64,000 nucleotides of DNA from Pectinophora gossypiella (Eukaryota > Arthropoda > Insecta > Lepidoptera > Gelechiidae), in contig NC_065421.1 in the NCBI RefSeq assembly GCF_024362695.1, positions 10,974,598 through 11,038,597 of the forward strand, written 5' to 3'. This document shows, piece by piece, positions 1 to 12,400 of the stretch. Below the pieces are notes generated by a model. The model saw nothing but the letters and a program-made list of their open reading frames with translations, was not told where the DNA came from and did not search any database. Both the position numbers and the translations under genes were made by a program. Positions within the stretch are counted from its first letter, which is position 1; every line of letters begins with the position of its first letter.

Positions 1-291
1 AACCTGGCGGCCTTATTGCTGCTTAGCAATAAGCAACGAACGAGTTGTAACGAGTTGTTTCCAAACTTTTAACGAATTACAGGCCGTTATAGCTTTGTAA
101 ATTGAAGTCTCAAGAACGATGGTCTATAATCAACATGAATTACGAGTACCTATTGCGAAGTGTTTTCGAGAACAATTTTCCAATTAAAATGTATTTATAG
201 CTTTCCACTTGAGAAAGTTGATTGAGGATTTACGGAACTTTGTAAATTAAATTCGTTTCGGTGATGTTTAATTTGTTAATTAAACATACTA

Positions 292-439
292 GGCCACATC
301 GAAGCAATTCATTTAAAAAAGCAATATAGCAATTTGACATTTGCGCATATAAAAGTGAGTGCGCAATGCAAACAAATGTCGAATAGCAATATTACTTTTT
401 TAGATGAATTGCTTTGATGTGGTCTTTTTAACCCCCCTG
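292..439. repeat. Palindromic MITE, family A (copy 1)
   Basis: The copy starts at ggccacatcgaagcaattc and ends with the inverted counterpart gaattgctttgatgtgg followed by taacccccctg. The whole unit folds into one long hairpin. Related copies lie at 9056-9502 (interrupted), 18071-18230, 31483-31877 (interrupted), 39349-39507 and 61572-61650 (half). Full copies open with ggggg-ttaaaa and close with ttttaacccccc; this copy has lost the left G-run. Confidence 0.8.
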
Positions 440-1056
440 TACACTTAAACCTATGATAGCACTTCAAGGATATTCACCATTAGGCAATAAATAATAGATA
501 TTATATTTTTTCAATTTACGATTACACAAAACCATAATAGCGTGCTGCTAGTTTAATATGAGTCAGCATACCAAGGCAGGCATTTGATCTACTTAGTACA
601 AAACTTTTTGCTCATTCTAAGAAAATTAAAAAAAAACAGTGAATCATACACGACACGCAACAACTTTCATCACTTACGTAACGCGCCCGGCATTCTTTGC
701 TGTTTCAACACGCGTCCCTAGTGGCCGTCCTCAGTAGCCCAGCTGACGACGAATGGGGTCACCCCGCACCAGGTGTCACCCCCACCGGGTGTCACCCCCA
801 AACGGGTGGGGTCGCTATCCAACAGGTGACATCTGCGAAAGGAAAACAAACTTTACAATAAAACAGTAAAGACTTGAAGTCGTTTATCTAAGTTATCTTT
901 TCTCACATGACCTTAGTATTCGCGGCGTTACATCTCTGCCTGTACAGCCAAAGAGATCTGTGTTTGAAAAAAGAAAGAACATAATCAAAGCATGAAATGA
1001 GTCAGAATAGAAGCAAATGGAATTCCATAGTCTTTGCTTACTCCGGTGGGAATTAG

Positions 1057-1268
1057 GCGTGAGTTTATCTAGGTATGTATGTATACCTAAGCAAAGCTCA
1101 ACTTTTTGTTCCGGCCAAGTACTTAATGCCATTTGCGGCAAATCTACAATACGAGAAAGTCACATTGAAAAAAGCGTGAGTTTATCTAGGTATGTATGTA
1201 TTAGCAAAGCTCAACTTTTTGTTCCGGCCAAGTATATAATGCTATTTGCGGCAAATCTACAATACGAG
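1057..1268 (+). repeat. Two direct copies of a ~95-bp LINE-tail-like unit
   Basis: Units at about 1057-1155 and 1174-1268 share gcgtgagtttatctaggtat, then agcaaagctcaac, then ccggccaagta and gcggcaaatctacaat. The last part matches the 3' end of the non-LTR element copies at 34897-35035, 44721-44853 and 60540-60772. The two copies differ by a few substitutions and a short deletion. A local duplication of one element tail is the simplest reading. Confidence 0.65.
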
Positions 1269-2719
1269 TACTTAAGTCACGTCGCCAAAAAACTACTTTT
1301 TGTTTCATTAACTAAGTAAATTAAGTCATTACAAATACGGGCTCATCATCTCCCGGACCTATTCTACACGGGGTCCGCTTACTTAATAAACTGAAGTTTT
1401 GACAGGTCCGGTTTTTTACAGAAGCGACTGCTTATCTGATCTTCAAACCAGAAGGTAGCTGTTTGTTAGTTTCTTAACACGGTCTAATTTTATTAATTTT
1501 GATTTTATTAATTAAAATAGTATTAATTCTTGGGCTGACACCTGGTGAGCCCAAGCTACGTCACTGGTCATCCTCTATTGTGAATGCGTGCGCGCAGGTC
1601 ACTGAACGAGCGGTAACAGGTCCGCTATGTGCGTGGCTGCGTGCTTATCGTAGTAGACATGTCTGACATTGCCTGATAAACCTACCTGCGCATCCATTAT
1701 GCTATTTAATACTGTATAAGACAGTTAAGTGGAATATCAAGATTGCTAATTTTCTGTTAAACGAACCGTATGAAAACCGTCATGGAGATAGTGTGGTAAA
1801 GGTGCGTCTTACAAACAACCCGTCAACTCCTGGTAAAGCCAAATCCATACTTACCTAAGACTTAACTTTCAAGAGAAACGATTCTAAACTTACAAGCAAG
1901 TACAACAAATTTAAAGTTTCCGACATCCTGAGACATACGCTGAGGTGGTGATAATTTATGTTATTTAGCAATCATACACACAAAGAGTAATGCGGGGCGG
2001 AAGGCAAGAGGAAAACCACTATCCTACTTTCCGTAAAAAGTAGCATCGAGAATGCTAAACCAACAACAGCTCTTAAATTAATGAAAAAAAAAATACGTTT
2101 CTTTTTCTGTTACATAAATCTTTTTAGAGAAAATAAAATATTTTAAGAGGTATAAAGTCAGCGTTTGTAAAGATATCAGAATCATATTTTATTCATATTT
2201 CATTCAAATACGTAGTTAACGTATCATGGATAAACTTGTGGAAGGTCAATGTAACATTTTTGAATTTACGTCATTTCGGAAGGTGTTATGGCTGAGGAGA
2301 AGAAATGACAAGAAACTTCAACAGCAACACATCTTTTAAAAACCAATGAGGGTACATTACAACTTATTTAATAACTAGAGGAACACATTTAATTCCAGAC
2401 ATTTTTATCATTTAGGTAGTCATTAATCTTATAATAAACTTTTTTTATTTGTCACGATGTCACTAAAACCCTGTATAAACAGAACACTATTTTACTTTAT
2501 TCGCTGAACATACTATCTATATGTATTATAGATAGATATAGCTAGACAATAGGCGATCAAGTCACGTATTCAGAAGGTTTCATTATTGATACACAGTATT
2601 TGTAAACTGGCTATGAATATTAAATAGTAATTTCAGGAAATACTCTCATAATTTTATTGCTTTATGAATTAACTTAATAGTGTACTTAGTTAATAAACTA
2701 GTTATGCAACGATTGCACC

Positions 2720-2876
2720 GTACGGTCACGAGCATTAATATGTATATACGTACACTTTGGTACCACGTCACATTAACTTTTCTGACAAATTGAACAGTAA
2801 CTCTCACTAAATGTCAAATAAAATGTTAGTGCGACAGAGTCCTAAAGCGGACACATTACATTGCTCATGACTGTAC
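2720..2876. repeat. MITE, family C (intact copy)
   Basis: The ends are gtacggtcacgagcatt and the inverted ttgctcatgactgtac. The interior carries gtgacatt/aatgtcaaat and gcgacagagtcc. Other copies are at 63670-63820, at 35521-35650 plus 38179-38193 (split by an insertion), and a diverged fragment at 11132-11250. The acatattaatgctcg segment of this copy shows the empty site for the 2.5-kb TTAA insertion in copy 35521. Confidence 0.75.
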
Positions 2877-3218
2877 GCAGAGAGAAAATAGGAAAATACA
2901 TTACATCATTATGCTGGATGCACATAGAACTAGGAAAGCGGGACCAGCGTGCCGGAGCGCTGTTTGTTCGTAGTTGATTCAAAAAATCTCGCGTCTCCAG
3001 CCTTTTTTCTGTCGCGTTCCCGACTCAGGTGCATCAAGCATTTATTAGGGTGACAAAGCCACAAGTGGCTATGCACAAAACAATTACAATACTATTGGTA
3101 TTGATGTTTAAAGATAAGGCAATTAAATCATATACTTACCAAATTAATTTAGGTACAGTACCTATAGTTAGTAACAGGTTATCAGGCCATCGTCAATAAT
3201 TTAACGAAAAATATAATA

Positions 3219-3561
3219 AACTTGATATCAACTAGAATCATCGTCTGAATCATCCACCTCAGTATTGGTTACGATATCACTTACACCCCGTACATACAAG
3301 TGCGTTCAGGTACGTACAGGATATACGTATGCGTATGGGTGTTAGTGACACCGTAACGAATACTGAGCGGGATGATTCAAACCACGATTCTGAGTTGATA
3401 TCAAGTGGAATTTCCCGCCGGAAAAATCATGAAAATTTTCGTGTTTTTTAAATTATTTCCAGTTCCAAATTTGCGACGAAATATTCCACTTGATATCAAC
3501 TCAGAATTATGGTCTGAATCATAGCTCAAAGTTTTCGTTACGATGTCACTAACACCCTGTA
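3219..3561. repeat. Palindromic MITE, family B (full copy plus half copy)
   Basis: A full copy at 3336-3561 begins gggtgttagtgac and ends gtcactaacaccctgta. Its internal arms are ttgatatcaagtggaa and its inverse. An extra inverted half copy precedes it at 3219-3290. Relatives are at 9675-9998, 28333-28557, 32621-32810 and a fragment at 44218-44332. Confidence 0.75.
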
Positions 3562-4021
3562 TATTTTCGAACATGAGTTGATGGCGAGCGATTCAAAACA
3601 TCTCTGGTCACATCCATCATTGCAGTACTACCTGTACTTTATGTTATATGAGAAACTCTCTTTTTCTTGACAACTCAGACAGTACCCCGGTAGTAAGTTT
3701 AATTGTTTGTGCTAGTTGCATTTCAATGCAGTTGTATAGATTACATCATGCGCATATGATCATACTCTGAAGATAATAACTATTGTTCCCAATGTTTTGT
3801 CTATTTTCTTCATACTCTTTTCGTTATAAGCTTCCGTATTACACGAAACCTTGTAAGGGTACACTAACGTATAATTGCGATAAAACATTACAAATTCGAT
3901 GTAATTATGTATTCAAACACAATTAATTGTCCATTGACTTATAAGGCGGCCGAATCACAAGTAAAGGAGAGATTGTAGACTTTTGGTAGATACTGATGTT
4001 TTTATTATGAGTTCATTAAAT

Positions 4022-4090
4022 AGGGTAGTTTGCAACTAGTCAAATCTGTTACTTTTTATTAAACGTCAAAACACGAAATTAGTATAAAAC
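4022..4090. repeat. Repeat E fragment
   Basis: The segment contains aactagtcaaatctgttac followed by taaacgtcaaaacacgaaatt. This matches the start of longer copies at 15793-16030 and 38889-39133. Further fragments are at 28590-28645 and 37058-37190. Confidence 0.6.
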
Positions 4091-4132
4091 TGTACCAGAG
4101 ACTGTGAGACTGTCCTTTGTTTGGTAAGGACT

Positions 4133-4341
4133 TTTCAGGCTTGAATCACCTGATTGTCTGAAAAAGCAAGATGATTCCGTGCTTCGGAGGGCACGTTAAG
4201 CCGTTGGTCCAGGCTATTAGCCGTAAAAACACCTCCACCAACCCGCATTGGAGCAGCGTGGTGGAGTATGCGCCATACCTCCTCCGGTTGATTGAAGGGA
4301 GGCCTGTGCCTAGCAGTGGGACGTATATAGGCTGTTTATGT
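4133..4341 (+). repeat. SINE-like element body
   Basis: The segment contains caggcttgaatcacctgattgtc, gatgattccgtgcttcgg, cacgttaagccgttggtcc and gcctgtgcctagcagtggg. These blocks recur at 19850-19960, 54860-55075 (minus), 62840-63256 and in the 5S-type SINEs at 40.3 and 41 kb. The tRNA-like head is absent, so this is a 5'-truncated copy. Confidence 0.65.
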
Positions 4342-5356
4342 ATGTATGTAGATACTTACTTTGATTGTATTCGCGTACATTAATATCAATTACCTGTTTC
4401 AATCTAATACCCAGAAAGCTTCGTAAATTCAACGTAGCTCGAAGGAATCCAATGCAATTACGAGATAAGATTGGAAGTTATTGAAGTGCGTTGAAAATGT
4501 TGAAATCAATCAATCTGGTTGAATAGCCGTTCGATGTAATACATCAGACTCAAAACTAATCTACGTATAAATAATCAATGTAAACGTGAACTTTTTATGA
4601 ACAATACGCTAAGTCATTTAGTTAATTTCGTTACATATCGCTTCGTTTTATAGTGGTGTGTCTATTTTAGTCACACATACGAGTAGGCATATACCTAATA
4701 ATAGGCGGGCCTAATAATATTGCGGTGTTAAATAATGTTTGTCTTCCCGGGCTTAGTTCATCTTGCGATAGATGTACCTCTGACTACCCCATTGCGATAT
4801 AGTCGTGAGCTTGTGATAGAATTGTGGCCTTGACAGGAAGTCCCCGAACGTCGATTCCCGCGACGGTGAATCTCTTTACGGCGAGTTGCTCGCTGCTCGA
4901 CGTCGCGTCTGCCATTTGTATAGGCAGAATATTCGCAGCCAAATTCAATTTCGACAATATAAAACGTCAATAAAAACACTGGCTCCGTAACCAATACACA
5001 CAGGTGAAAAATCCCTCTCAAATTGGTACCCTCAATTCCGGTTTGTTGACCACTAGGCAAAGTTTCAAGATTCTGTGTACAGTTTTGAACGATTTCAAAC
5101 CGCAAACAGCTGAAACTCTTCACGTAAAAGTTATTTAATGTCGATAATAATATCGGTTAGAGTCCAGTAGCCTGTTAATGGATGGAAATGTCGATAAGAG
5201 TCGATTACAATGGGGCCCGCGGGTTTACAAGCGGAATAAACAGCGGATTATCGACTAGTTCGTTAATGAGGTGTCCACCGAAAAGATTCTGTAGAAAAGT
5301 AAATAGTGGAGAAAAAAAAGAAAACATGACAATAACAATTCCTTTCAATTCCAACG

Positions 5357-5417
5357 ACCTCCGTGGTCTTAGTGGTTAGAGCGTTAGGCTCACGATCCGG
5401 AGGTCCGGGTTCAATTC
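5357..5417 (+). repeat. tRNA-like SINE head
   Basis: The segment reads as tccgtggtcttagtggttag, gctcacgatccggaggtc and gggttcaattcc. These are tRNA-type A and B boxes without a foldable mature tRNA. A fuller copy is at 29341-29585. The body is interrupted here by another AT-rich repeat and seems to resume near 5640-5715 (caggcttaaatcgcctgattg). Confidence 0.6.
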
Positions 5418-6534
5418 CATAATAATAACATAATAAAATAAAATAGTAAAAATATATTTATTTTTCTTCAGTATTTTACAATAACAAAATTGTGGACCTC
5501 CCTGTAAGCAATTTGATATGCTCGTGTTGGGAGTGAACACGCTGCTTCCTAGGGTTACAAATTAAATATTAACCTTTTTTTTAAAAAAAAAATGTGAAAA
5601 TATATAGGAAACTTAAAGTTAATCGAATCAAATCAGACATACCCCAGTAAGACAGTCCCCAGTCTGGTCACATATCAGGCTTAAATCGCCTGATTGTCCA
5701 AAAAATAAGATTCGTTAATCCCGACCGGCAATATTTTTGTCGTGATTTGTCGTAAATTTTTCGCATATGGCATTTACTACTTGGCCGGAGGCATTAATTA
5801 CTTGGTCGGAACTGGCTCTACTTACTGTAGTAATATGTAGTCGTTACATGATGCACCAGGGTTGCTAAGTTCGGTCAATGACTTCACAACCTACGCGATA
5901 TAACAAAAATCGCAGTAAACGACATAGCTAGGTCATGATTCATGATAAACAGCTGAATGCGTTAGATCCATTTGCTTCCCTCACAGTAATCAGTCCAGCA
6001 AAGAATTAGAAAAAATGGAATAAAAAAAATAAAAAATAATAAAAAAAAAAGTGTATAAGCCGTGGCATGAGTAATAAAGTAATGATAAGATGGCAGCTAA
6101 GTAATTGCGCGACTCTCTCCTGCGGTTTCACTGACGCTATGTGTGCGTTGCGCGGGCGCCGGTGAAAGTGTCCGCGCGGACAACGATTAGTGACAGAATA
6201 CTGAGATGCTTGTAGCAGCAGAGTTTACTTAGTTTTCATTAGTAAGTACTTATTTGATTACTGTTAGAAGAAGATTAGTGAGTATTTGAGATACTTGAAG
6301 AGGTTAAAGGTACGTAGATTGCCACAGTAGGATGCACACCTCTCATCGATAGGAGAGGTTACACAGCATACATACTTCACCACGCTGCTCTACTACGGGC
6401 TGTTGAACAACATCTAGACCAGTCAATTTATTACAAAATCGTTTATGTCTACCTTCATTATTTTAATAAGAGCCATTTTAATGGACAATGCGAAGTCTAG
6501 ATGAATTAACATTTTTATAGAAACATTACATCAT

Positions 6535-6815
6535 AGAAGGGAAGCTACAAGGAAAGAGAGGAAGGGAAAGACCAAGAAAAGCTTACATGGAATAGATTCA
6601 AATTCAAAAATATCTTTATTCAGTAGGTAACATAGTTACACTTTGAATCGTAATTTTTACATAACAAACGTCTCATCCGCCTAAAACTACTGCAGCTTCT
6701 CACAATTAGGATTAAAGAGAAGGCGAACGTTGTGTCTTATAAGGAAGTGAAGGAATCGGCTTTTGATAGACAAGAATGGAGAATGCTACACCGAAAAAGC
6801 ATGGCTCTTAAATTA
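6535..6815 (+). pseudogene. Non-LTR retrotransposon RT C-terminus, interrupted by an insertion
   Basis: Translation gives a GRERPRKAY-type stretch and, after a gap, [20 protein letters not shown], which I take as the C-terminal tail of a LINE reverse-transcriptase protein. A 111-bp segment at 6599-6709 (aaattcaaaaatatctttat ... cttctcac) sits between the two parts and is flanked by gatt on each side. Removing it rejoins the flanking frame except for one in-frame stop. A second copy of the inserted segment lies at about 46660-46775, and other copies of the coding tail lie at 28845-28941 (+), 33005-33130 (-) and 47180-47240 (-). Confidence 0.55.
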
Positions 6816-7769
6816 GTAATGATAGAAACATTAAACTTTGATCTTACTCTCTCACAAATATTTCATATCTTACCTATTCAAGTATTGATAAACCCACATC
6901 GTACGTGCTGTCAGAAATATCAGTTCTAGTAAATGTTTGTTTCCTGGTAGTGGTTGCGTGGAAGAAATTGCTCTAGAATAATAAGGCCGCCCACGATTGA
7001 TTGCTGATTGTGGATAAATTACATACTGTATTAGTGTGTGTACAAAAGTAACTGTATTCAAATGTTAAGGTCTGTGCAATTTTTCGCCTTCTTTGGTGTC
7101 GATGACAAGTCGAACAACGTAATTTATAATTTATCAGCCCAATATGTTGCCACGGCAATAAAGTGTATTTATTACAGAACAGATATGGTCGATTTCTGCC
7201 TGACAACATAATCGGGAGAATTCGGCGCGTAACATCACGGAATGGCATGAGAATCGACCTTCTTTGTTCTGTGATAGTGATTATAATTTATTTATTTATT
7301 ATAAATAAATAAATAAATTTAAATTTAATTAAATTCAATATAAAAGTAAACATTCCGACAGCGCATAAGATGCGGAAGAATTTTGATTTGTTGGCACCTT
7401 TAACGGATAATAAACCTAGTGAGGTAAGAGTGTGTGGCATTTCTATCAATAAGTGAAATATCTCGGAGTTTTAAAGCTATTGATTTCACAAGAACATCTA
7501 ATGGATCTTACTTTTATGTGAAATTTTGATAAAATACAGCGATAACATAAGTGATAAGTGCACTTAACTTTTATATACGTACCTACTATTTGAGAATCAA
7601 TCAACGTATTATAATCATAAAGCATTGCATGTGATATAAACCGACTAATTTGAAGGCGTCTTTAGTTCCTGAACTTAAAGATAACGGAGTTATTACTATA
7701 TATTACTCCAGTATCATACTACTACTATATATTATATGAGTCGATGGTTCCTTGCAATAAACATAACAT

Positions 7770-8020
7770 AACAAATACTTTATTGCACAAACAGGAAAAA
7801 ACAAAATACAAAACAAAAGAGAAATAGAATTAGTACAATAGGCGGCCTTATTGCTACCTTTAAGTATAGGGGATATTGAATATTAACAATAAACATTTAC
7901 AATAAACATTTTATTATTATTTAATCAATCAATCAATAATTCTTTATTGCACAAAGACATAAGTATATGACATGTACAAACGAATAAAATGAAGACAATA
8001 GGCGGACTTTAGGGTAAAAG
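7770..8020 (-). repeat. LINE 3' ends (two fragments)
   Basis: Segments at about 7770-7870 and 7925-8020 both contain ctttattgcacaaa followed about 70 bases later by taggcgg. This is the reverse complement of a polyadenylated LINE 3' end with an ataaag signal, and it resembles 18720-18845. Confidence 0.5.
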
Positions 8021-8211
8021 AACTTTGTGTATTGGCACAGGATGGTGCAATACAAAAAAAAATATTATATGCCCTCTGGGTCAAAACCCACAATAAGTCA
8101 TATAAAAAAAACTTTTAACTCGATTACAGTAAAATAAGGGAAAGATAATTTATTAATTGCCCTTTTTAGGTGCAAATACCTAAAATATCTAGAAAAAAAA
8201 GAAATACATAC

Positions 8212-8490
8212 CTAGTCGTCAATTGGCAACGTAAGACTTCCTGTAACGTTTCCTACAACACCGTAACTTCCTTCAACTGGTATGCAAGGCATCCGTACTT
8301 CCTCATCTTTGGTTCTACTGTCAATCGCAAAGGTAACTTGTATGAAATAAAATCCCTTCATATCGACTTTAGCGACATACCCGAGTTCATTATACAGCTG
8401 AACGTACTCATTCTGTTTCTTTTCTCTCAGTCCAACAGAGAGGCAACCTTCTATCTCAATGTCTAAGTACGTATCTATGCCTTTTGAAAC
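8212..8490 (-). pseudogene. Unrecognised open frame, possible gene or provirus fragment
   Basis: On the minus strand, a stop-free frame of about 90 codons runs from a stop near 8490 to a TAG at 8212-8214. It has protein-like composition, with an acidic and aromatic interior and stretches such as EIEGCLSVGLREKK and GSYGVVGNVTGSLTLPIDD. It has no good start codon, so it may be the 3' end of an exon or a decayed insertion. I do not recognise the family. The opposite strand is also open for 98 codons (8170-8466), but that product looks less like a protein. Confidence 0.3.
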
Positions 8491-9055
8491 TTACGTCTAT
8501 TCACGTTCGTCGCAATGTAAATACTGAATATGTATTGCGAAATATTATGTAGCTGCTAAATTATTCATGATTGGATATGTAATACAATATTCATGTCAAA
8601 TGTTTTAGTAGCATAACTGTTTTTATTGTATTTCAAATTGTATCACTAAGGAACCAATTTTAAATTATTAAATTTATAAAGACACGCTTTGAAATGTTTT
8701 AGCGCCTACTTAATATACATATATTATGTATATGCTTTAAAAATGTCGACTCTACCTTCCCTACACATTCTATGCTTGTGAAAATTGGATTATCTATGTA
8801 ACATAGAACACGTTTAGCTGCTGTCTTCACGGCCATGTCGTAAAATCTGACAGAGGGATTTTCCTTTATATCGTGATGGACAATTGTTATGGGCGATAGG
8901 CTGTTAACTTGTGGCTTTGACCACCACGTTACGGATTATGGGCGTGAGTTTATCTATGTGGATGATAACCATAAAACTACGCCAAAACCCTGACTTAAAT
9001 ATGACCATTTCATGAAATAGTAGAACACATCATGAAATGATCAATTCTAAGATCT

Positions 9056-9502
9056 GGGGGGTTAAAATGGCCACATCGAAGCAATTCATCTAAGAAAGAA
9101 ATATTGCAATTTGACGTTCGCGCATATAAAAGTAAGTGTGCGCAATGTAAAAAAATGATGAATTGCTTTGAGCCGTTTCAGTACAAAACGTAAGTTAGCA
9201 TTAAATTTTCCTATTTCCCTATTATCCTGGGATAATGCTCTTAGAAAATTTAAGCACACCCCGGACACTTCACACAAAAAGCCACATTTTACACAGACAC
9301 TTACACATTGACGTTATCGTAACTACCTAACTGTGTGTGTGACGTCTGAGGGCTGCCATCTACAATACCTAATTTAACCGACATGATTTACTTAGATAGT
9401 TAAATATATAAGTAAATATAGGAATCAGACGAAAAAACGTCAAAAAGCAATATTGCTTTCTTAGATGAATTGCTTCGATGTGACCATTTTAACCCCCCTG
9501 GC
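9056..9502. repeat. MITE family A, split by ~270 bp of other repeat
   Basis: The left arm (9056-9172) starts gggggttaaaatggccacat. The right arm (about 9440-9502) ends gatgtgaccattttaacccc. The intervening 9173-9439 includes ttttacacagacacttacac, which recurs at 54290-54360. A second transposon therefore lies within the first. Confidence 0.65.
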
Positions 9503-9674
9503 CACGACATCTACGCTAATGAAAACAATTCAAAACAGAACCAAGTCGAAGAAAGGTTCTTGTCGCGCGTGACAAACGGACAGAACAGACCCGGGTCAAT
9601 GCTTTGCGCTTTCACGATTTCACCACACCTACCACTTATCATTGCGCCAATCTACCCACATAATAAACTTACAT

Positions 9675-9998
9675 ACAGGGTGTTAGTGAGAAGAAAGAGA
9701 GCTGAATCATCCCTCTCAGTAGTCGTTACGGTGTCACTAACACTCATACCACTTGTATGGCTACCAGTAGGTATGTACTTGGACGGGGTGTAAGTGACAT
9801 CGTACAACGAATACTGAGGGAATGATTCAGACCATGATTCTGAGTTGATATCAAGTGGAATTTCCTGTCGGAAAATTCATGATTTTTTTTTTATTATTTT
9901 TATTTCGATACTTTTGCGACGGAAATTCCACTTGATATCAACTGAGAATCATGGTCTGAATCAACCCTCAAAGTTTTCGTTACACTAACACCCTGTAT
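9675..9998. repeat. MITE family B (composite copy)
   Basis: A half copy (cagggtgttagtgag to gtcactaacactcat, 9675-9755) is followed by a full palindromic copy at about 9785-9998 ending actaacaccctgta. The full copy has the ttgatatcaagtggaa arms and a T-rich loop near 9888-9910. Confidence 0.7.
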
Positions 9999-10479
9999 AA
10001 TCGATTATATCGACTGACATAATTATGCAGATAAAAAACATAATCAGCAATCAATTTTGTATCGAGATTCAATCTCTTTCGTGAGGCGTCCAAATCGTCA
10101 CTTTCTTTACGATGAAATGACGTGAGCATTAGCATTAAAATGCTAATCAAGTTAATGATGTTCACTTATTTACATAAAACGCATAAAATCCTTACTGGGG
10201 TATACTATACATAACCAATTATGTCATAAAAAATCTAGTCTCTTGTCGCATGTATGTGGGAATTAAAGCGATATTATGAACGTGATGTGTATGAGTTAAA
10301 GTTTTTGAACGTGTCCTGAGGAGGAGTGAGAGGGGAGAGAGGAAGGGGAAGGAACGAAGATGGCGACGGGTAGATTTTTAAAGCGAGGTTAGGCTCTGTA
10401 TAATATTGAAAAAATAAGAGAAAATATAAGAAAACTTCAAGTATTGCTGTTATTTTAATTTTACCTCCACCACCCTACA

Positions 10480-10760
10480 TGTATATAATAATAATAATAA
10501 TAAAAACACTTTATTGCACACAAATTCACAAAACATTTACAGGATAATCTTAAAATAATAATATATGACAGTAAATAGCCTTATAGAGTACCAGCCTAAA
10601 CGTTGCCAGCCAGCCTTTTAAGCTTGCTGCACACAGAACTGGGAAAAGCGGGACAATTAACCCACGGGAATTCCGCTTTCCGGCAATATCGCGCCTTAGG
10701 ATTATGTTTGCGGCTTTACACAAAATCCGGCGCTTGCCTCGCATTATGATGTATCTTAAT
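10480..10760 (-). repeat. LINE-like 3' fragment
   Basis: A run of (ata)n is followed by acactttattgcacac, the reverse complement of a LINE 3' end with a polyadenylation signal. Beyond it, 10550-10744 is open on the minus strand for 64 codons of basic composition. I cannot assign a family. Confidence 0.35.
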
Positions 10761-11131
10761 TTATCCCTCTTTTAAGTCATGACTTAACGTCATCACCGAC
10801 GACATATCCGGGATTTTAAGCAGCTTTGTAAGTTATTATTTTAGTCTCAAACCACGCAGCGCATTACACCATGGTAACTTTATGGTAATTTATGGAAATT
10901 CCATGTTTATTGGAGAAAGGTGCTAAAGAGTTAAGACTTTGAAGCCTTGAAGATATGCGTCGTAAACCACACTATGTAGATATATTACTTATATTGCTCC
11001 AGCTATTAAACTTTCTTTGAACTATTACGATTATATTCTGTTTAATTAATGTAATTTGCTGGAGACATTTAATAGAAGATACATAAATGCGTTCAGCCGC
11101 TAATAATTTCCCGGCATTTCGTAAAAATCTG

Positions 11132-11250
11132 CCAGTCACGAGCAATATCATACGCCAACTTTCGAACCCTATCGCACTGACATATTCGATATTTCGTGAG
11201 ATTTACAGTTTAATTTGTCAAAAAAGTGAATGTGACATGGTACTAAAACC
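11132..11250. repeat. Diverged MITE family C fragment
   Basis: The sequence runs from ccagtcacgagcaatatcat to gaatgtgacatggtac. It aligns by eye to copies at 35521 and 63670 but with many substitutions, and it lacks the right end. Confidence 0.5.
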
Positions 11251-11504
11251 AAAGTGTAGAGATATGATGAATTATCTATAAGAGTGATGAGCTGGTGTCT
11301 ATACAGTTCATCAGGACCTTAGGAATTGAATACCAAGTGTGGCTGCAAGTCATCTTCTTCTATTTTGTACAGCTTGTGGGTTTCCCGGAGGCGAGGACTT
11401 CGGTTATCGCGCGGCACGTTTTTTCCAAGTCCTTTGGGGGGGTGATTTTCAGCATAAAAACTACTTATCCTTTATTCTTCCTTAGGTTTCACACTATTTC
11501 CTTA

Positions 11505-11770
11505 CCAAAGGGCATTGAACATTTCACTATGGAGGCTGGCATAGCCTGGTGGCGCCACCTAGCGGATTTTTTAAAACTGCGGCGCACGATGAAACCTGTG
11601 CATATCGATAGGGGGCACTTTTCTGAACAAAAAAGCTTTAATGAACCTATGCTCTAAAGCGTCACGTTTTCAAGATATTTAGCTTGAAAGTTCCGAAAAG
11701 TGTTGTATGAACAAATCGATTTTACTTTTATATGCAATTGGAATATAGTGACTAAGTGATTATGCATGGA
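11505..11770 (+). repeat. Left terminal inverted repeat
   Basis: The repeat matches 14620-14882 in reverse complement by eye. Landmarks are gtggcgccacctagcgg, gcgcacgatgaaacctgtgc, acgttttcaagatat, aaatcgattttact and aatatagtgac. Divergence is light internally and heavy at the outer edge. Confidence 0.8.
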
Positions 11771-12400
11771 ATATTAGTGTTTAATATACCACATATTTAC
11801 TTTATTGAAAAATAAATAAATAGAAAATAGGTAAAATAAATATCTATAACTTACTTTTATGTGTAACTTAAAAGAAATCCATAAACGCGTCGTGAGATGT
11901 ACAGCTCATGACTTATTCTCGTGGTAATCACGCTCAAAGTTATTTGCTATGATTGTCTAACAATTTCACACTTTTTGAGTTTTTATGTTTATTCAATGAA
12001 AGGCAGCTTAAATGTCTAATCACAGTGAAAGCAGGTGGGGTGTGAAAATTCGCTTTTAGGACTACTTTACTTTACAGCAGTGTATGGAACATACCTAGTT
12101 CGTATAGACACACCAACGGGGTGTGTGCCTTCAATGCAACGGGACCTTAAGCTGTTTAGTTCATAACAATCATATTACATGAACACATTGTTCAATTATT
12201 CATCGATTTTCTTAGTTGTGTTTTTATAAGTATGAAATAAAACATCGTAAAAGTAGTCATATAGTTATTTATATTTTGCTTAAAATGAAATCAATACTAA
12301 TTGTTATTGAATACATACAGTGTATATACTTATAACAAATAGGCTTTTTTTATACAAATTCGTACCTATTAGGATAATGAATATCAGTCTTCTTGAATAA

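Larger units (their letters stand above)
1..11504. other. Gene-free repeat mosaic
   Basis: I found no convincing host gene here. The interval is AT-rich and consists of MITEs, SINE and LINE fragments, listed separately, in anonymous AT-rich sequence. A GC-rich patch at 740-835 repeats a short ggtgtcaccccc-like unit three times. The stretches 1320-2700, 7300-7770, 8500-8930 and 10000-10480 show nothing I can name. The first 40 bases share a 'ggcggccttattgct' motif with 7835-7860, which looks like a LINE 3' end. Short open frames in this interval do not resemble proteins. Confidence 0.6.

Noticed and set aside
4758..5123. 121-codon minus-strand frame
   Set aside because: The composition is unlike a conserved protein, and a related noncoding segment occurs near 30895-30975.
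11295..11657. 120-codon plus-strand frame
   Set aside because: The second half is the transposon TIR and the first half lacks a recognisable domain.
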